From NCBI RefSeq assembly GCF_001306035.1, contig NZ_LGCM01000011.1, forward strand, positions 1-34,753: DNA of 34,753 nucleotides, written 5' to 3'. The stretch is from Levilinea saccharolytica. GTDB lineage: Bacteria; Chloroflexota; Anaerolineae; Anaerolineales; Anaerolineaceae. Below, piece after piece: positions 16,770 to 23,542 of this stretch. A program made the position numbers and the translations under genes. A model generated the notes under the pieces. That model searched no databases. It was not told the origin of the DNA and saw only the letters and a list, made by a program, of their open reading frames with translations. Positions within the stretch are counted from its first letter, which is position 1. Each line of letters opens with the position of its first letter.

Positions 16770-17081
16770 ATGGAAATTCTGCTCTCCCCCCCCATTGCCT
16801 TCCTGCTCTACATCCCCCTGGTGCTCGTCATCACCCAGGTTGGCAAAACCCTGGCTGGGCCTGAACACCCCAACGAGATGAAATCCAGCGTGTACGGCAG
16901 CGGTGAAGAAGCCCAAACCTACCTGGCTGCCCCGGGCTACAAGCCCTTCTTCCTCATCGCTTTCTTCTTCGCCATCCTCCACCTGGGGATGCTCGTACTG
17001 GGCACTGGCCAACTTAACCTCACCACCGGGGCCTTCCTGGTGGGCCTCATCATGGCGCTTCTGGCGCTGGTGCTCGGTTAA
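16770..17081 (+). CDS. NuoA-like small membrane subunit, divergent
   Basis: A 103-residue protein with three predicted helices (about 5-25, 52-74 and 80-102), in the position and of the size expected for NuoA. The loop KSSVYGSGEE resembles the KxxPYECG loop of NuoA, and PFFLIAFFFAILHLGMLVL aligns with the FFLVAILFLIFDLEIAFLL helix; however, the FDxE acids of NuoA are replaced by LHLG. It could therefore have lost the acidic proton-path residues, or be a group 4 hydrogenase subunit only distantly related to NuoA. An excellent ribosome site AGGAGGTGA lies upstream. NuoA homology is an inference from pattern and order. Confidence 0.7.
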   Translation: MEILLSPPIAFLLYIPLVLVITQVGKTLAGPEHPNEMKSSVYGSGEEAQTYLAAPGYKPFFLIAFFFAILHLGMLVLGTGQLNLTTGAFLVGLIMALLALVLG

Positions 17082-17116
17082 GCCCTTACCGGTAACCACC
17101 GAGAAAGAGAACCTCT

Positions 17117-17581
17117 ATGGAAACCAAACTTCCGTCAACCTGGGAAAAAGCCCTGGACAGCATTCGAACCTGGGCGCGCGTGAACTCCCCGTGGGTCATC
17201 CACTTCAACAGCGGCTCCTGCAACGGCTGTGACATTGAAATTCTGGCCACGCTGACCCCCCGCTACGATCTGGAACGCTTCGGCGTCAAACTCCAGGGAT
17301 CGCCGCGCCATGCCGACGTGCTCATCTGCACCGGCCCCGTCACCCGCAACGCCCGCGACCGTCTGGTGCGCATTTACAACCAGATGCCCGACCCCAAATT
17401 CGTGGTCGTCGTTGGCTCCTGCGGCCTTTCTGGCGGCGTTTTTCACGGCTCCTACAACGTGATGGGCGGCGTGGATGAAGTCATCCCCGTGGACGCTTAC
17501 GTTCCCGGCTGCCCGCCCCGCCCCGAAGCCATCATCCACGGCGTTGTAGCCCTGCTCGACAGCCTTAAGAAGAAGCCCTAA
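17117..17581 (+). CDS. [NiFe] hydrogenase small subunit, NuoB/MbhJ-like
   Basis: A 154-residue cytoplasm-facing electron-transfer subunit of group 4 hydrogenases and complex I (Oxidored_q6). The four cysteines of the proximal [4Fe-4S] cluster are C35 and C38 (SGSCNGCDIE), C102 (VVGSCGLSGG) and C132 (VPGCPPRPE). There is no Tat signal and no extra cluster domain, as expected for a group 4 enzyme. The start follows a weak AGAAAGAGA ribosome site. It lies between the membrane genes and the NuoC-like gene. It passes electrons from the ferredoxin-like subunit to the nickel-iron site of the large subunit. Confidence 0.95.
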   Translation: METKLPSTWEKALDSIRTWARVNSPWVIHFNSGSCNGCDIEILATLTPRYDLERFGVKLQGSPRHADVLICTGPVTRNARDRLVRIYNQMPDPKFVVVVGSCGLSGGVFHGSYNVMGGVDEVIPVDAYVPGCPPRPEAIIHGVVALLDSLKKKP

Positions 17582-17590
17582 GGAGAACTT

Positions 17591-18082
17591 ATGGATACGA
17601 CGACCGCACTTGAAACCGCACAGTCTTTGCTCCAACCCTGGGCACAGACTGTCACCCAGCCCGAACCTCACCGCAGCGACTTTGTGGTCGCCCCTGCGGA
17701 CTTGCTGGCCGCAGTGCAGGCTCTGATGGATGCCCGCTGGGGCTATCTGGGCGCCATCACCGGCGTTGATCTGCCCGCCCCAGCTCCGGCCGAAGGGCAG
17801 CCCCCCGCCGAATCCCACCTCGCGGCTCTTTATCAGTTCTTTAACGGCGCGGCGGTGGCTACCTTGCGGGTCACGGTGACTCATGCACAGCCGGTTCTGC
17901 CCTCCATCTGTGATATCATCCCCTCTGCGACTATCTACGAACGCGAATTGATCGAGATGTTCGGCTTTGACATCGAAAACACCCCCGTCACCGACCATCT
18001 CCTCTTGCCGGATGACTGGCCGCAGAATGTTTATCCCTTGCGGAAATCATTTACCGGTTTTGGCGGCGCCGAAAGCGCGTAG
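17591..18082 (+). CDS. NuoC-like hydrogenase subunit
   Basis: A 163-residue homologue of the 30-kDa subunit of complex I and of the N-terminal part of HycE. The family signature is residues 114-127 (TIYERELIEMFGFD), followed by LLLPDDWPQNVYPLRKSF (137-154). The segment LPAPAPAEGQPPAES (61-75) is a Pro/Ala-rich insertion in a surface loop. AAGGAGAA lies just before ATG 17591 and the gene follows the small-subunit gene after 9 nt. It is a structural bridge between NuoB-like and NuoD-like subunits and carries no cofactor. Confidence 0.92.
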   Translation: MDTTTALETAQSLLQPWAQTVTQPEPHRSDFVVAPADLLAAVQALMDARWGYLGAITGVDLPAPAPAEGQPPAESHLAALYQFFNGAAVATLRVTVTHAQPVLPSICDIIPSATIYERELIEMFGFDIENTPVTDHLLLPDDWPQNVYPLRKSFTGFGGAESA

Positions 18083-18097
18083 AAAGGATACCGAACT

Positions 18098-19279
18098 ATG
18101 ACCAATCAAAGCCAACCCCAAAAGTTCATCGTCCCCATCGGCCCGCAGCATCCCGCCCTCAAAGAACCCGGCCATTTTGAATTCGGCGTAGACGGCGAAA
18201 TTGTCACCTCCGCCACCATTCGCCTCGGTTTTGTCCACCGCGGCATTGAAAAAGCCACCGAAGACCGCACCTGGGTGCAGAACCTGTACCTGCTGGAGCG
18301 CATCTGCGGCATCTGCTCCAACATTCACGGAACCGTGTATGCCATCGGCGTGGAAAAGCTGGCCGGGGTCGAAATTCCTCCCCGCGCCAAGTACATCCGC
18401 ACCATCGTGGCCGAGCTGGAGCGCGTGCACAGCCACCTGCTTTGGCTGGGCGTGGCCGCCCATGAAGGCGGTTTTGACACCCTCTTCATGTACTCCTGGC
18501 GCGACCGCGAAACCGTCATGGATCTGCTGGAAGGCCTCTCCGGCAACCGCGTCAACTACTCCACCAATCTCATCGGCGGCGTCAAGTTCGACATCAACGA
18601 AAAACAGGCCGATGAAATCCGCCGCGGGCTGGATTTCTTGGAAGAACGCACCCATTACTACATGAAGGTTGTCACCACCGACGAGACCTTCTTGGGCCGC
18701 ACCCGCGACATCGGCACCATGACCCGCGAACAGGCCGAGCTGCTGGGCGCTGTCGGCCCCACCGCCCGCGCCTCCGGCGTGCCCCGCGATGTGCGTTCCG
18801 AAAGCCCCTATCTGGCTTACAACGAACACCCCATTCAGCTTCAGGTACATGACGGCGGCGATCTGCTGGCGCGTTTCATTGTGCGCCTCAACGAATTGTT
18901 CGACACCTACCGTCTGATCCGCGAGCTGCTCGACCACATGCCTGCCGGTGACCTGACCGTGCGCGTTCCCCGCCGCATCCCCGAAGGGGAAGTCCTCATC
19001 CGCGGCGAGGCCCCTCGCGGCGAGTTGGTCTATTACCTCAAGAGCAGCGGCAGCGACAAGCCCGACCGCATCAAAGTCCGCACCCCCTCGCTGTGCAACT
19101 GGGGCACCATCTCACACGTGGCCGTGGGGCACAAGCTGGCCGATATGCCCATGCTGCTGGTCGGCATTGACCCGTGCTTCTCGTGCAACGACCGCCTGGT
19201 CACGGTCAACAACACCCAAAACTCCCAGGACCTCACCTGGGATGCCCTCCGCCGTTACGGGATCGAGTACTACAAATGA
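18098..19279 (+). CDS. [NiFe] hydrogenase large subunit, group 4 (NuoD/MbhL/HycE-like)
   Basis: The 393-residue catalytic subunit. Both nickel-iron ligand motifs are intact: C70 and C73 in LERICGICSNIHG, and C361 and C364 in DPCFSCNDR. Complex I NuoD lacks these cysteines, so this is a hydrogenase and not a dehydrogenase. After R367 a tail of 26 residues follows, matching the situation in HycE, whose tail is cut off after the arginine by HycI once nickel is inserted; a HycI-like gene lies downstream. Other conserved features are HPALKEPGHF near the N-terminus and ELERVHSHLLWLG (about 107-119). The stop codon overlaps the ATG of the NuoH-like gene (ATGA, 19276-19279). Reaction: reversible 2H+ + 2e- to H2. 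Confidence 0.97.
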   Translation: MTNQSQPQKFIVPIGPQHPALKEPGHFEFGVDGEIVTSATIRLGFVHRGIEKATEDRTWVQNLYLLERICGICSNIHGTVYAIGVEKLAGVEIPPRAKYIRTIVAELERVHSHLLWLGVAAHEGGFDTLFMYSWRDRETVMDLLEGLSGNRVNYSTNLIGGVKFDINEKQADEIRRGLDFLEERTHYYMKVVTTDETFLGRTRDIGTMTREQAELLGAVGPTARASGVPRDVRSESPYLAYNEHPIQLQVHDGGDLLARFIVRLNELFDTYRLIRELLDHMPAGDLTVRVPRRIPEGEVLIRGEAPRGELVYYLKSSGSDKPDRIKVRTPSLCNWGTISHVAVGHKLADMPMLLVGIDPCFSCNDRLVTVNNTQNSQDLTWDALRRYGIEYYK

Positions 19280-20199
19280 ACAACATCTTCCCTCTCATCG
19301 CTCTGCTGATTTTCCCTGGCGGGCTGTTCCTCATGGCCAGCGGCCTGGTGTATGAATGGGTGGACCGCAAACTCATCGCCCGCTATCAAAACCGTGTCGG
19401 CCCGCGCTGGTTCCAGCCGCTGGCGGATGTGGTCAAACTCCTGGCCAAAGAAGAGATCATCCCCACCGGCGTCAGCCGCGGCCTGTTCGTGGCCCTGCCC
19501 GTCATCGGCATGGCTGGGGCCCTCACCGCTGCCCTCTACGTCCCCATCGCCGGGTTTGCCCCCTCCTTCAGCTTCGCCGGAGACCTGGTCGTCACCCTTT
19601 ACCTGCTCAGCATGATGACCCTCTGCCTGGGCCTGGCGGGCGCCAACACCACCGACCGTTTCTCCCTCATCGGTGCCACCCGCACCCTGACGCAGCTTTT
19701 CTCCTACGAAGCCCCCTTCCTGCTGGCTCTCCTGGGGCCTGCCATCGTGGCCGGAACCTGGAACATCGCCGAAATCAATAACTTTGCTGGCCAGAACATC
19801 TGGCTGGTCGTCACCCAGCTCATGGGCTTTCTGGTGGCCCTGGTGGGCTTGCTGGGCAAGCTGGAAATGCCCCCCTTCGACGCTCCCGAAGCCGAGACGG
19901 AAATTGTCTCCGGCGCGCTCACCGAATATTCCGGCCGCGGGCTGGCCCTCTTCCGCCTGGGCAAAGATGTTGAACTGGTGGTCGGCCTCACCCTGGTGGC
20001 CTCCTTCTACCTGGGCGGCATCGCCAATCCTCTGGAATTCCTTTTGAAGACTCTGGGCCTCTTGATCGTCATGGCGGGTATGCAGTCGCTCTTCGCCCGC
20101 CTGCGCATTGACCAAACCGTCGGCCTGTGGTGGCGCATCGGCGCCCTGCTGGCCCTGGTCCAGTTATTGGTTCTGATTGTAGTGAGGGTACTGCGATGA
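19276..20199 (+). CDS. NuoH/MbhM-like membrane subunit
   Basis: A 307-residue membrane protein linking the hydrogenase module to the pumping arm. It has about eight helices and the strongly conserved loop PPFDAPEAETEIVSGALTEY (about 198-217) followed by SGRGLALFRLGKD, the hallmark of NuoH. N-terminal YEWVDRKLIARYQNRVGP also matches (ERK...R.GP). ATG 19276 overlaps the large-subunit stop; an upstream in-frame extension lies inside the large-subunit gene and shows no homology. The stop overlaps the ATG of the ferredoxin-like gene by 4 nt. Acidic residues in the loop are expected to couple electron transfer to ion movement. Confidence 0.94.
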   Translation: MNNIFPLIALLIFPGGLFLMASGLVYEWVDRKLIARYQNRVGPRWFQPLADVVKLLAKEEIIPTGVSRGLFVALPVIGMAGALTAALYVPIAGFAPSFSFAGDLVVTLYLLSMMTLCLGLAGANTTDRFSLIGATRTLTQLFSYEAPFLLALLGPAIVAGTWNIAEINNFAGQNIWLVVTQLMGFLVALVGLLGKLEMPPFDAPEAETEIVSGALTEYSGRGLALFRLGKDVELVVGLTLVASFYLGGIANPLEFLLKTLGLLIVMAGMQSLFARLRIDQTVGLWWRIGALLALVQLLVLIVVRVLR

Positions 20200-20639
20200 C
20201 CATAGGATCCATGTTCGGAAACATCCTGCGCTCGCTTTTCAAAAAGCCAGCCACCGAAAACTACCCCTTCGTGCGCAAAGACGCGCCCGCGGCCCTGCGC
20301 GGCAAGCTGTTCTATGATCCTGAAAAATGCACCGGCTGCCAGCTGTGCATTAAGGACTGTCCCGCCGATGCCATCGAGCTGATCGTGGTGGACAAGGTCA
20401 ACAAGCGTTTTGTCATGCGCTACCACATGGACCGCTGCACCTTCTGCGATCAATGCGTGCAAAGCTGCCGCTTCAACTGCCTCAACCTCTCGGATGAACA
20501 GTGGGAGATGGCCTCCCTGTCGCGCACACCCATGGAAGTCTATTACGGTCGGGATGAAGACATCAAGTTCCTCCTGGAAAAAGCAGCTCAGCCAGGCGCT
20601 GACGACTCTTGCGGCCCAGCGCCCGCCGAGCAAGCCTGA
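20196..20639 (+). CDS. Ferredoxin-like subunit with two [4Fe-4S] clusters (NuoI/HycF/MbhN-like)
   Basis: A 147-residue electron-entry subunit. Two complete CxxCxxCxxxC motifs are present: C45, C48, C51, C55 (CTGCQLCIKDC) and C81, C84, C87, C91 (CTFCDQCVQSC), the second followed by FNC at C95. The C-terminal 40 residues are an acidic, flexible tail. ATG 20196 overlaps the NuoH-like stop (ATGA); another in-frame ATG at 20211 is less likely. It should carry electrons from soluble ferredoxin to the small subunit, as in Mbh and Ech. No NuoE, NuoF or NuoG genes follow, so NADH is not the expected donor. Confidence 0.95.
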   Translation: MTIGSMFGNILRSLFKKPATENYPFVRKDAPAALRGKLFYDPEKCTGCQLCIKDCPADAIELIVVDKVNKRFVMRYHMDRCTFCDQCVQSCRFNCLNLSDEQWEMASLSRTPMEVYYGRDEDIKFLLEKAAQPGADDSCGPAPAEQA

Positions 20640-20652
20640 CCTTGCCAGTCAA

Positions 20653-20685
20653 AACCAGCGCCAGCCCTTGCGGCTGGCGCTGGTT
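20653..20685 (+). other. Perfect 14-bp hairpin at the ferredoxin/hycI junction
   Basis: AACCAGCGCCAGCC (20653-20666) and GGCTGGCGCTGGTT (20672-20685) are exact reverse complements with a 5-nt loop, CTTGC, that contains the likely TTG start codon of the next gene. No T tract follows, so it is not a standard terminator. It may slow translation initiation of hycI, protect the upstream message or couple hycI translation to the preceding gene. Confidence 0.8.
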
Positions 20686-21117
20686 GGCCTGGGCAACGAA
20701 CTCGACGGAGACGACGCCGCCGGGGTTCTGGTGGCGCGCCGCCTGATGCCCCTGGCCGCCCCTCACCGCCTCATCCTGGATGTCGGCCCCGCCCCCGAAA
20801 ACTTCACCGGCCCCCTGCGCCGCTTTGCCCCCGATTTCGTCCTGCTGGTCGACGCCGCCCATCTGAATCAACCCCCCGGTACCATCGCCTATGTGGATTG
20901 GCAGGATGTGGACGGCCTCTCCGCCTCCACCCATTCCCTGCCGCCTTCCGTTTTTGCCAATTTTCTCATCAGCCAGCTCAACTGTCAGGTGGGCCTGCTT
21001 GTCATTCAGGCCGGCCATCTGCAATTTGACCAGCCCCCCTCACCCGCCGTGCAGCGCGCCGTGAAGCGCATCACCGCCGGGCTGAGCGAGCTGCTCACCC
21101 AAATTCCCGCTGCCTGA
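20668..21117 (+). CDS. hycI: [NiFe] hydrogenase maturation protease, HycI-like
   Basis: Endopeptidase that removes the C-terminal tail of the hydrogenase large subunit after nickel insertion. The family signature GLGNELDGDDAAG is at the N-terminus. With TTG 20668 as start (149 residues), the predicted nickel-sensing residues are D16, D62 and H89, almost the same numbering as in E. coli HycI, which supports this start. An alternative ATG at 20554 would add 38 residues inside the ferredoxin-like gene. The start lies in the loop of a 14-bp hairpin and has no clear ribosome site, so coupling to upstream translation is likely. Its substrate should be the DPCFSCNDR tail of the large subunit in the same operon. 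Confidence 0.88.
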   Translation: MRLALVGLGNELDGDDAAGVLVARRLMPLAAPHRLILDVGPAPENFTGPLRRFAPDFVLLVDAAHLNQPPGTIAYVDWQDVDGLSASTHSLPPSVFANFLISQLNCQVGLLVIQAGHLQFDQPPSPAVQRAVKRITAGLSELLTQIPAA

Positions 21118-21169
21118 CCGCCGCATCACAACCGCCGTTTTCCGCTCACAATCCCATTGGAGGCTTATG

Positions 21170-22102
21170 ATGAACGCCTCAGCCGCCCCCTTGCCGCCGC
21201 TGCAATTGGCCGCTTATGTGGCCCCTGGTCTGCTGGAGCGCCAGGGTATCTTCCTGGCTGCCAGCCTGCGCGCCTTTGGCCAGCACCTGGCGGGGCTGCC
21301 CCTGCGCTTCTACTGCCCCTGCCCCCCGGCCGATTTTGCCCCCCAGGCCCTGCGCATCTTTCAGGACTGCGGGGTGACGCTCTGCCCGCTGTCCATCCCC
21401 ACCGCCCTGCTGGAATTTCCCTACGCCGCCAAAGTCTTTGCCGCCGCCCAGGCTGAGGCGGACGTGCTGCAGGCTGCCGATCCGCCCACTCTCGTCTGGC
21501 TGGACCCCGACACCTTCTTCCAAAAAGCCCCCCTGGCTTTTGCGCTGCCGCCCTCAGCGGCCCTGGCTTACCGCCCCGTCATGCACAACGTCATCGGCCC
21601 GCTGTACGGCCAGCCCCTGGACGCATTTTGGGAGACGATCTTTTCCGCCTGCGGCGTCCCCCACCAGCGGCTTTTCCCCATGCAGACCGTCATTGACCAG
21701 GTGCAGCTTTACCCCTATTTCAACGACGGGCTGTTGGTGCTGCGTCCGCAGTTGGGCCTGCTGCACGCCTGGCTTCAGGAATTCACCCGCCTCTACCAAC
21801 ACCCCGATCTACTGCCGCTGTACGCGCACAAACGCCTGTACGCCATTTTCGTCCATCAGGCCGTCTTGGCCGGTGTTCTCCTCGCGCGGTTAGCGCCGGA
21901 ACAAATGCTGCTGCTCCCGCCGGACCATAACTACCCACTGAACCTGTACGCGCGCGACCAAACCCCCAACCGCCCCGCACGCCTGGAACCCCTCACCACC
22001 TTCCGCTTCGAGGACGTGTTCGAAAATCCCGCCTGGGAAGAGGGCTTCCCCGCGGGGGCCGAGCTGCGCGCCTGGATCCGCCAATGGATCTTTTGGCATT
22101 AA
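21170..22102 (+). CDS. Glycosyltransferase-like protein of unknown substrate
   Basis: A 310-residue soluble protein starting at ATG 21170, 6 nt after GGAGG (21159-21163); ATG 21167 is an alternative. Weak marks of a GT-A nucleotide-sugar transferase: LVWLDPDTFF (about 108-117), resembling a DxD metal motif, and YFNDGLLVLRP (about 184-194), resembling the GT8 family. The protein is rich in Pro and Leu and has no signal peptide or membrane helix. It lies 52 nt after hycI, on the same strand and with no terminator between, so it may be transcribed with the hydrogenase operon, but a functional link is not evident. Confidence 0.55.
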   Translation: MNASAAPLPPLQLAAYVAPGLLERQGIFLAASLRAFGQHLAGLPLRFYCPCPPADFAPQALRIFQDCGVTLCPLSIPTALLEFPYAAKVFAAAQAEADVLQAADPPTLVWLDPDTFFQKAPLAFALPPSAALAYRPVMHNVIGPLYGQPLDAFWETIFSACGVPHQRLFPMQTVIDQVQLYPYFNDGLLVLRPQLGLLHAWLQEFTRLYQHPDLLPLYAHKRLYAIFVHQAVLAGVLLARLAPEQMLLLPPDHNYPLNLYARDQTPNRPARLEPLTTFRFEDVFENPAWEEGFPAGAELRAWIRQWIFWH

Positions 22103-22134
22103 AAAGGGAGCACGAGCGGCTTGCCCGTGCTCCC
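22101..22134 (-). terminator. Terminator of the dehydrogenase gene, shared end with the GT-like gene
   Basis: A 9-bp stem (GGGAGCACG at 22106-22114, CGTGCTCCC at 22126-22134) with an 11-nt loop. Read on the minus strand it is followed by TTTTT (22105-22101), so it is a standard terminator for the minus-strand gene. It also ends the plus-strand gene but without a good T tract on that side. Confidence 0.8.
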
Positions 22135-22153
22135 CAATCCTATGCTTTCGTGC

Positions 22154-23050
22154 TTACTCAGCCTTGGCGTCCAGCTGAATCCCTGCCAACTGCTCAATCA
22201 TAGCGATCACCGCCGAATTATCCTGACCGCCCAGCCCCGTCTGCACCATGGCGTTAAACAGCTGCGCGTCCAACGCCAAGGAAGGCAGCGGCACGCCGTA
22301 TTCCCGCGCGGTTTCCATGACGATATTCAGATCTTTGGCCTGCATGTGCGCCTTAAACCCGGGGGCGCGGTTGCCGCTGAACAGGCGCGGCGGCTTCACA
22401 TCCAGCGTCCAGCACTGCGCCGCCCCGCCGCGGATGGCTTCCACCACCTTGCGCGGGTCCGCCCCGGCCTTCTGCGCAAACACCAGCAGTTCGCCCATCG
22501 CCACCATCTGCGCAGCCACCATGATCTGGTTGCAGGCCTTGGCAATCTGCCCCGCCCCGCAGCCCCCCACATGAGTGATGGTTTTTCCCATCGCCTTAAA
22601 CACCGGCCGCACCGTCTCCAGCGCCTCCGCCGGCCCGCCCACCATGATAGCCAGCGTGCCCTGCCGCGCGCCGATATCCCCGCCGCTCACCGGTGCGTCC
22701 AGGCTGGCCACCCCCACTTTAGCCAATTCATCGGCGATCCTGCGCGCCGTGGCGGGCTTAATCGTGGAATTGTCCACAAAGATCAGCCCGGCGTGCGCCC
22801 CTTCCACCACACCCCCCGCGCCCAAAGCCACTTTCTCCACGTCCGGCGAATCGGGTAAGTTGGTGAACACCACATCCACCTGGGCAGCCACTTCCGCCGC
22901 CGAAAAGGCCTGCGAGGCGCCTTCCTGCACCAGTTCATCCACAGCCGCGCGGCTGCGGTTGTGCACCACCAGCGGAAAACCAGCCTTCAAAATGTTCCGA
23001 GCGATGGACTTGCCCATCAATCCCAACCCGATATAACCCACACGCAGCAT
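22154..23050 (-). CDS. Beta-hydroxyacid dehydrogenase, 3-hydroxyisobutyrate/tartronate-semialdehyde reductase family
   Basis: A 298-residue NAD(P)-dependent oxidoreductase. N-terminal Rossmann signature GYIGLGLMGKSIARNILKAG (5-24), substrate motif LDAPVSGGDIGARQGTL (117-133), and catalytic lysine K171 in GAGQIAKACNQ. Ribosome site AGGAGG on the minus strand precedes ATG 23048-23050. The family covers 3-hydroxyisobutyrate dehydrogenase, GarR/GlxR tartronate semialdehyde reductase and glyoxylate/succinic semialdehyde reductase; sequence alone does not decide among them. It is divergent from the small membrane protein gene and has its own terminator. Confidence 0.92.
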   Translation of the reverse strand: MLRVGYIGLGLMGKSIARNILKAGFPLVVHNRSRAAVDELVQEGASQAFSAAEVAAQVDVVFTNLPDSPDVEKVALGAGGVVEGAHAGLIFVDNSTIKPATARRIADELAKVGVASLDAPVSGGDIGARQGTLAIMVGGPAEALETVRPVFKAMGKTITHVGGCGAGQIAKACNQIMVAAQMVAMGELLVFAQKAGADPRKVVEAIRGGAAQCWTLDVKPPRLFSGNRAPGFKAHMQAKDLNIVMETAREYGVPLPSLALDAQLFNAMVQTGLGGQDNSAVIAMIEQLAGIQLDAKAE

Positions 23051-23106
23051 GTCTGCCTCCTGATGATTTGGCTAGAGTTTGAACCCACCATCCCCCAACC
23101 CTATCC

Positions 23107-23137
23107 ATTATACTCGACCGCTTCCATTGCGTTTCAA
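23107..23137 (-). promoter_or_regulatory. Predicted promoter of the dehydrogenase gene
   Basis: On the minus strand, TTGAAA (23132-23137) and a perfect TATAAT (23107-23112), with a spacer of 19 nt, slightly longer than ideal. The start codon is 57 nt downstream. Confidence 0.5.
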
Positions 23138-23140
23138 GAA

Positions 23141-23149
23141 TGTTATACT
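23141..23149 (+). promoter_or_regulatory. Extended -10 promoter of the small membrane protein gene
   Basis: TGTTATACT at 23141-23149 is a TGn plus TATACT extended -10 element. No clear -35 box precedes it. It is back-to-back with the dehydrogenase promoter, so the two genes diverge from a compact region. Confidence 0.45.
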
Positions 23150-23194
23150 ACAAGCAAGCTGTTATTCACCCCTGCCGTACGATGAGGAACTCCT

Positions 23195-23539
23195 ATGGCA
23201 TCTCTGCTGCTCACCAATTTGCTGCTGTCCGCCCCTTTCCTGGCCCTGTGGAGCATCGGCGGAATCATGGCTGTTCTGTGGCGCAAGCGCCTGACCAAAG
23301 CCGTCTTCCTGTTAGCCCTCATCGGCTGCGCCCTGCACCTCCTCCACACCCTCACCTTTGGCCTCTTCGGCAGTGCGTTGCCCATGATGATGATGCAGGG
23401 CCGTTCACCCACATCCCAAATCACTATGGTTTCCGCCGGGGTAGGGATGATCGGCCAATTGCTGAATCTCATCGCCAGCGCCCTGCTCGTGGCGGCCATC
23501 TTTGCCGGGCGCAACGCAGCAGTCTTCGCTCAGGATTGA
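23195..23539 (+). CDS. Small membrane protein of unknown function
   Basis: A 114-residue protein with about three hydrophobic helices (about 3-27, 33-62 and 83-107). Basic RKRLTK follows the first helix. The loop LPMMMMQGRSPTSQ has four consecutive methionines. No family is recognised. GAGGA lies 7 nt before ATG 23195. The M1 peptidase gene starts 3 nt after its stop, so they are probably co-transcribed, and it could act in the same membrane context, but nothing shows what it does. Confidence 0.7.
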   Translation: MASLLLTNLLLSAPFLALWSIGGIMAVLWRKRLTKAVFLLALIGCALHLLHTLTFGLFGSALPMMMMQGRSPTSQITMVSAGVGMIGQLLNLIASALLVAAIFAGRNAAVFAQD

Positions 23540-23542
23540 TGT

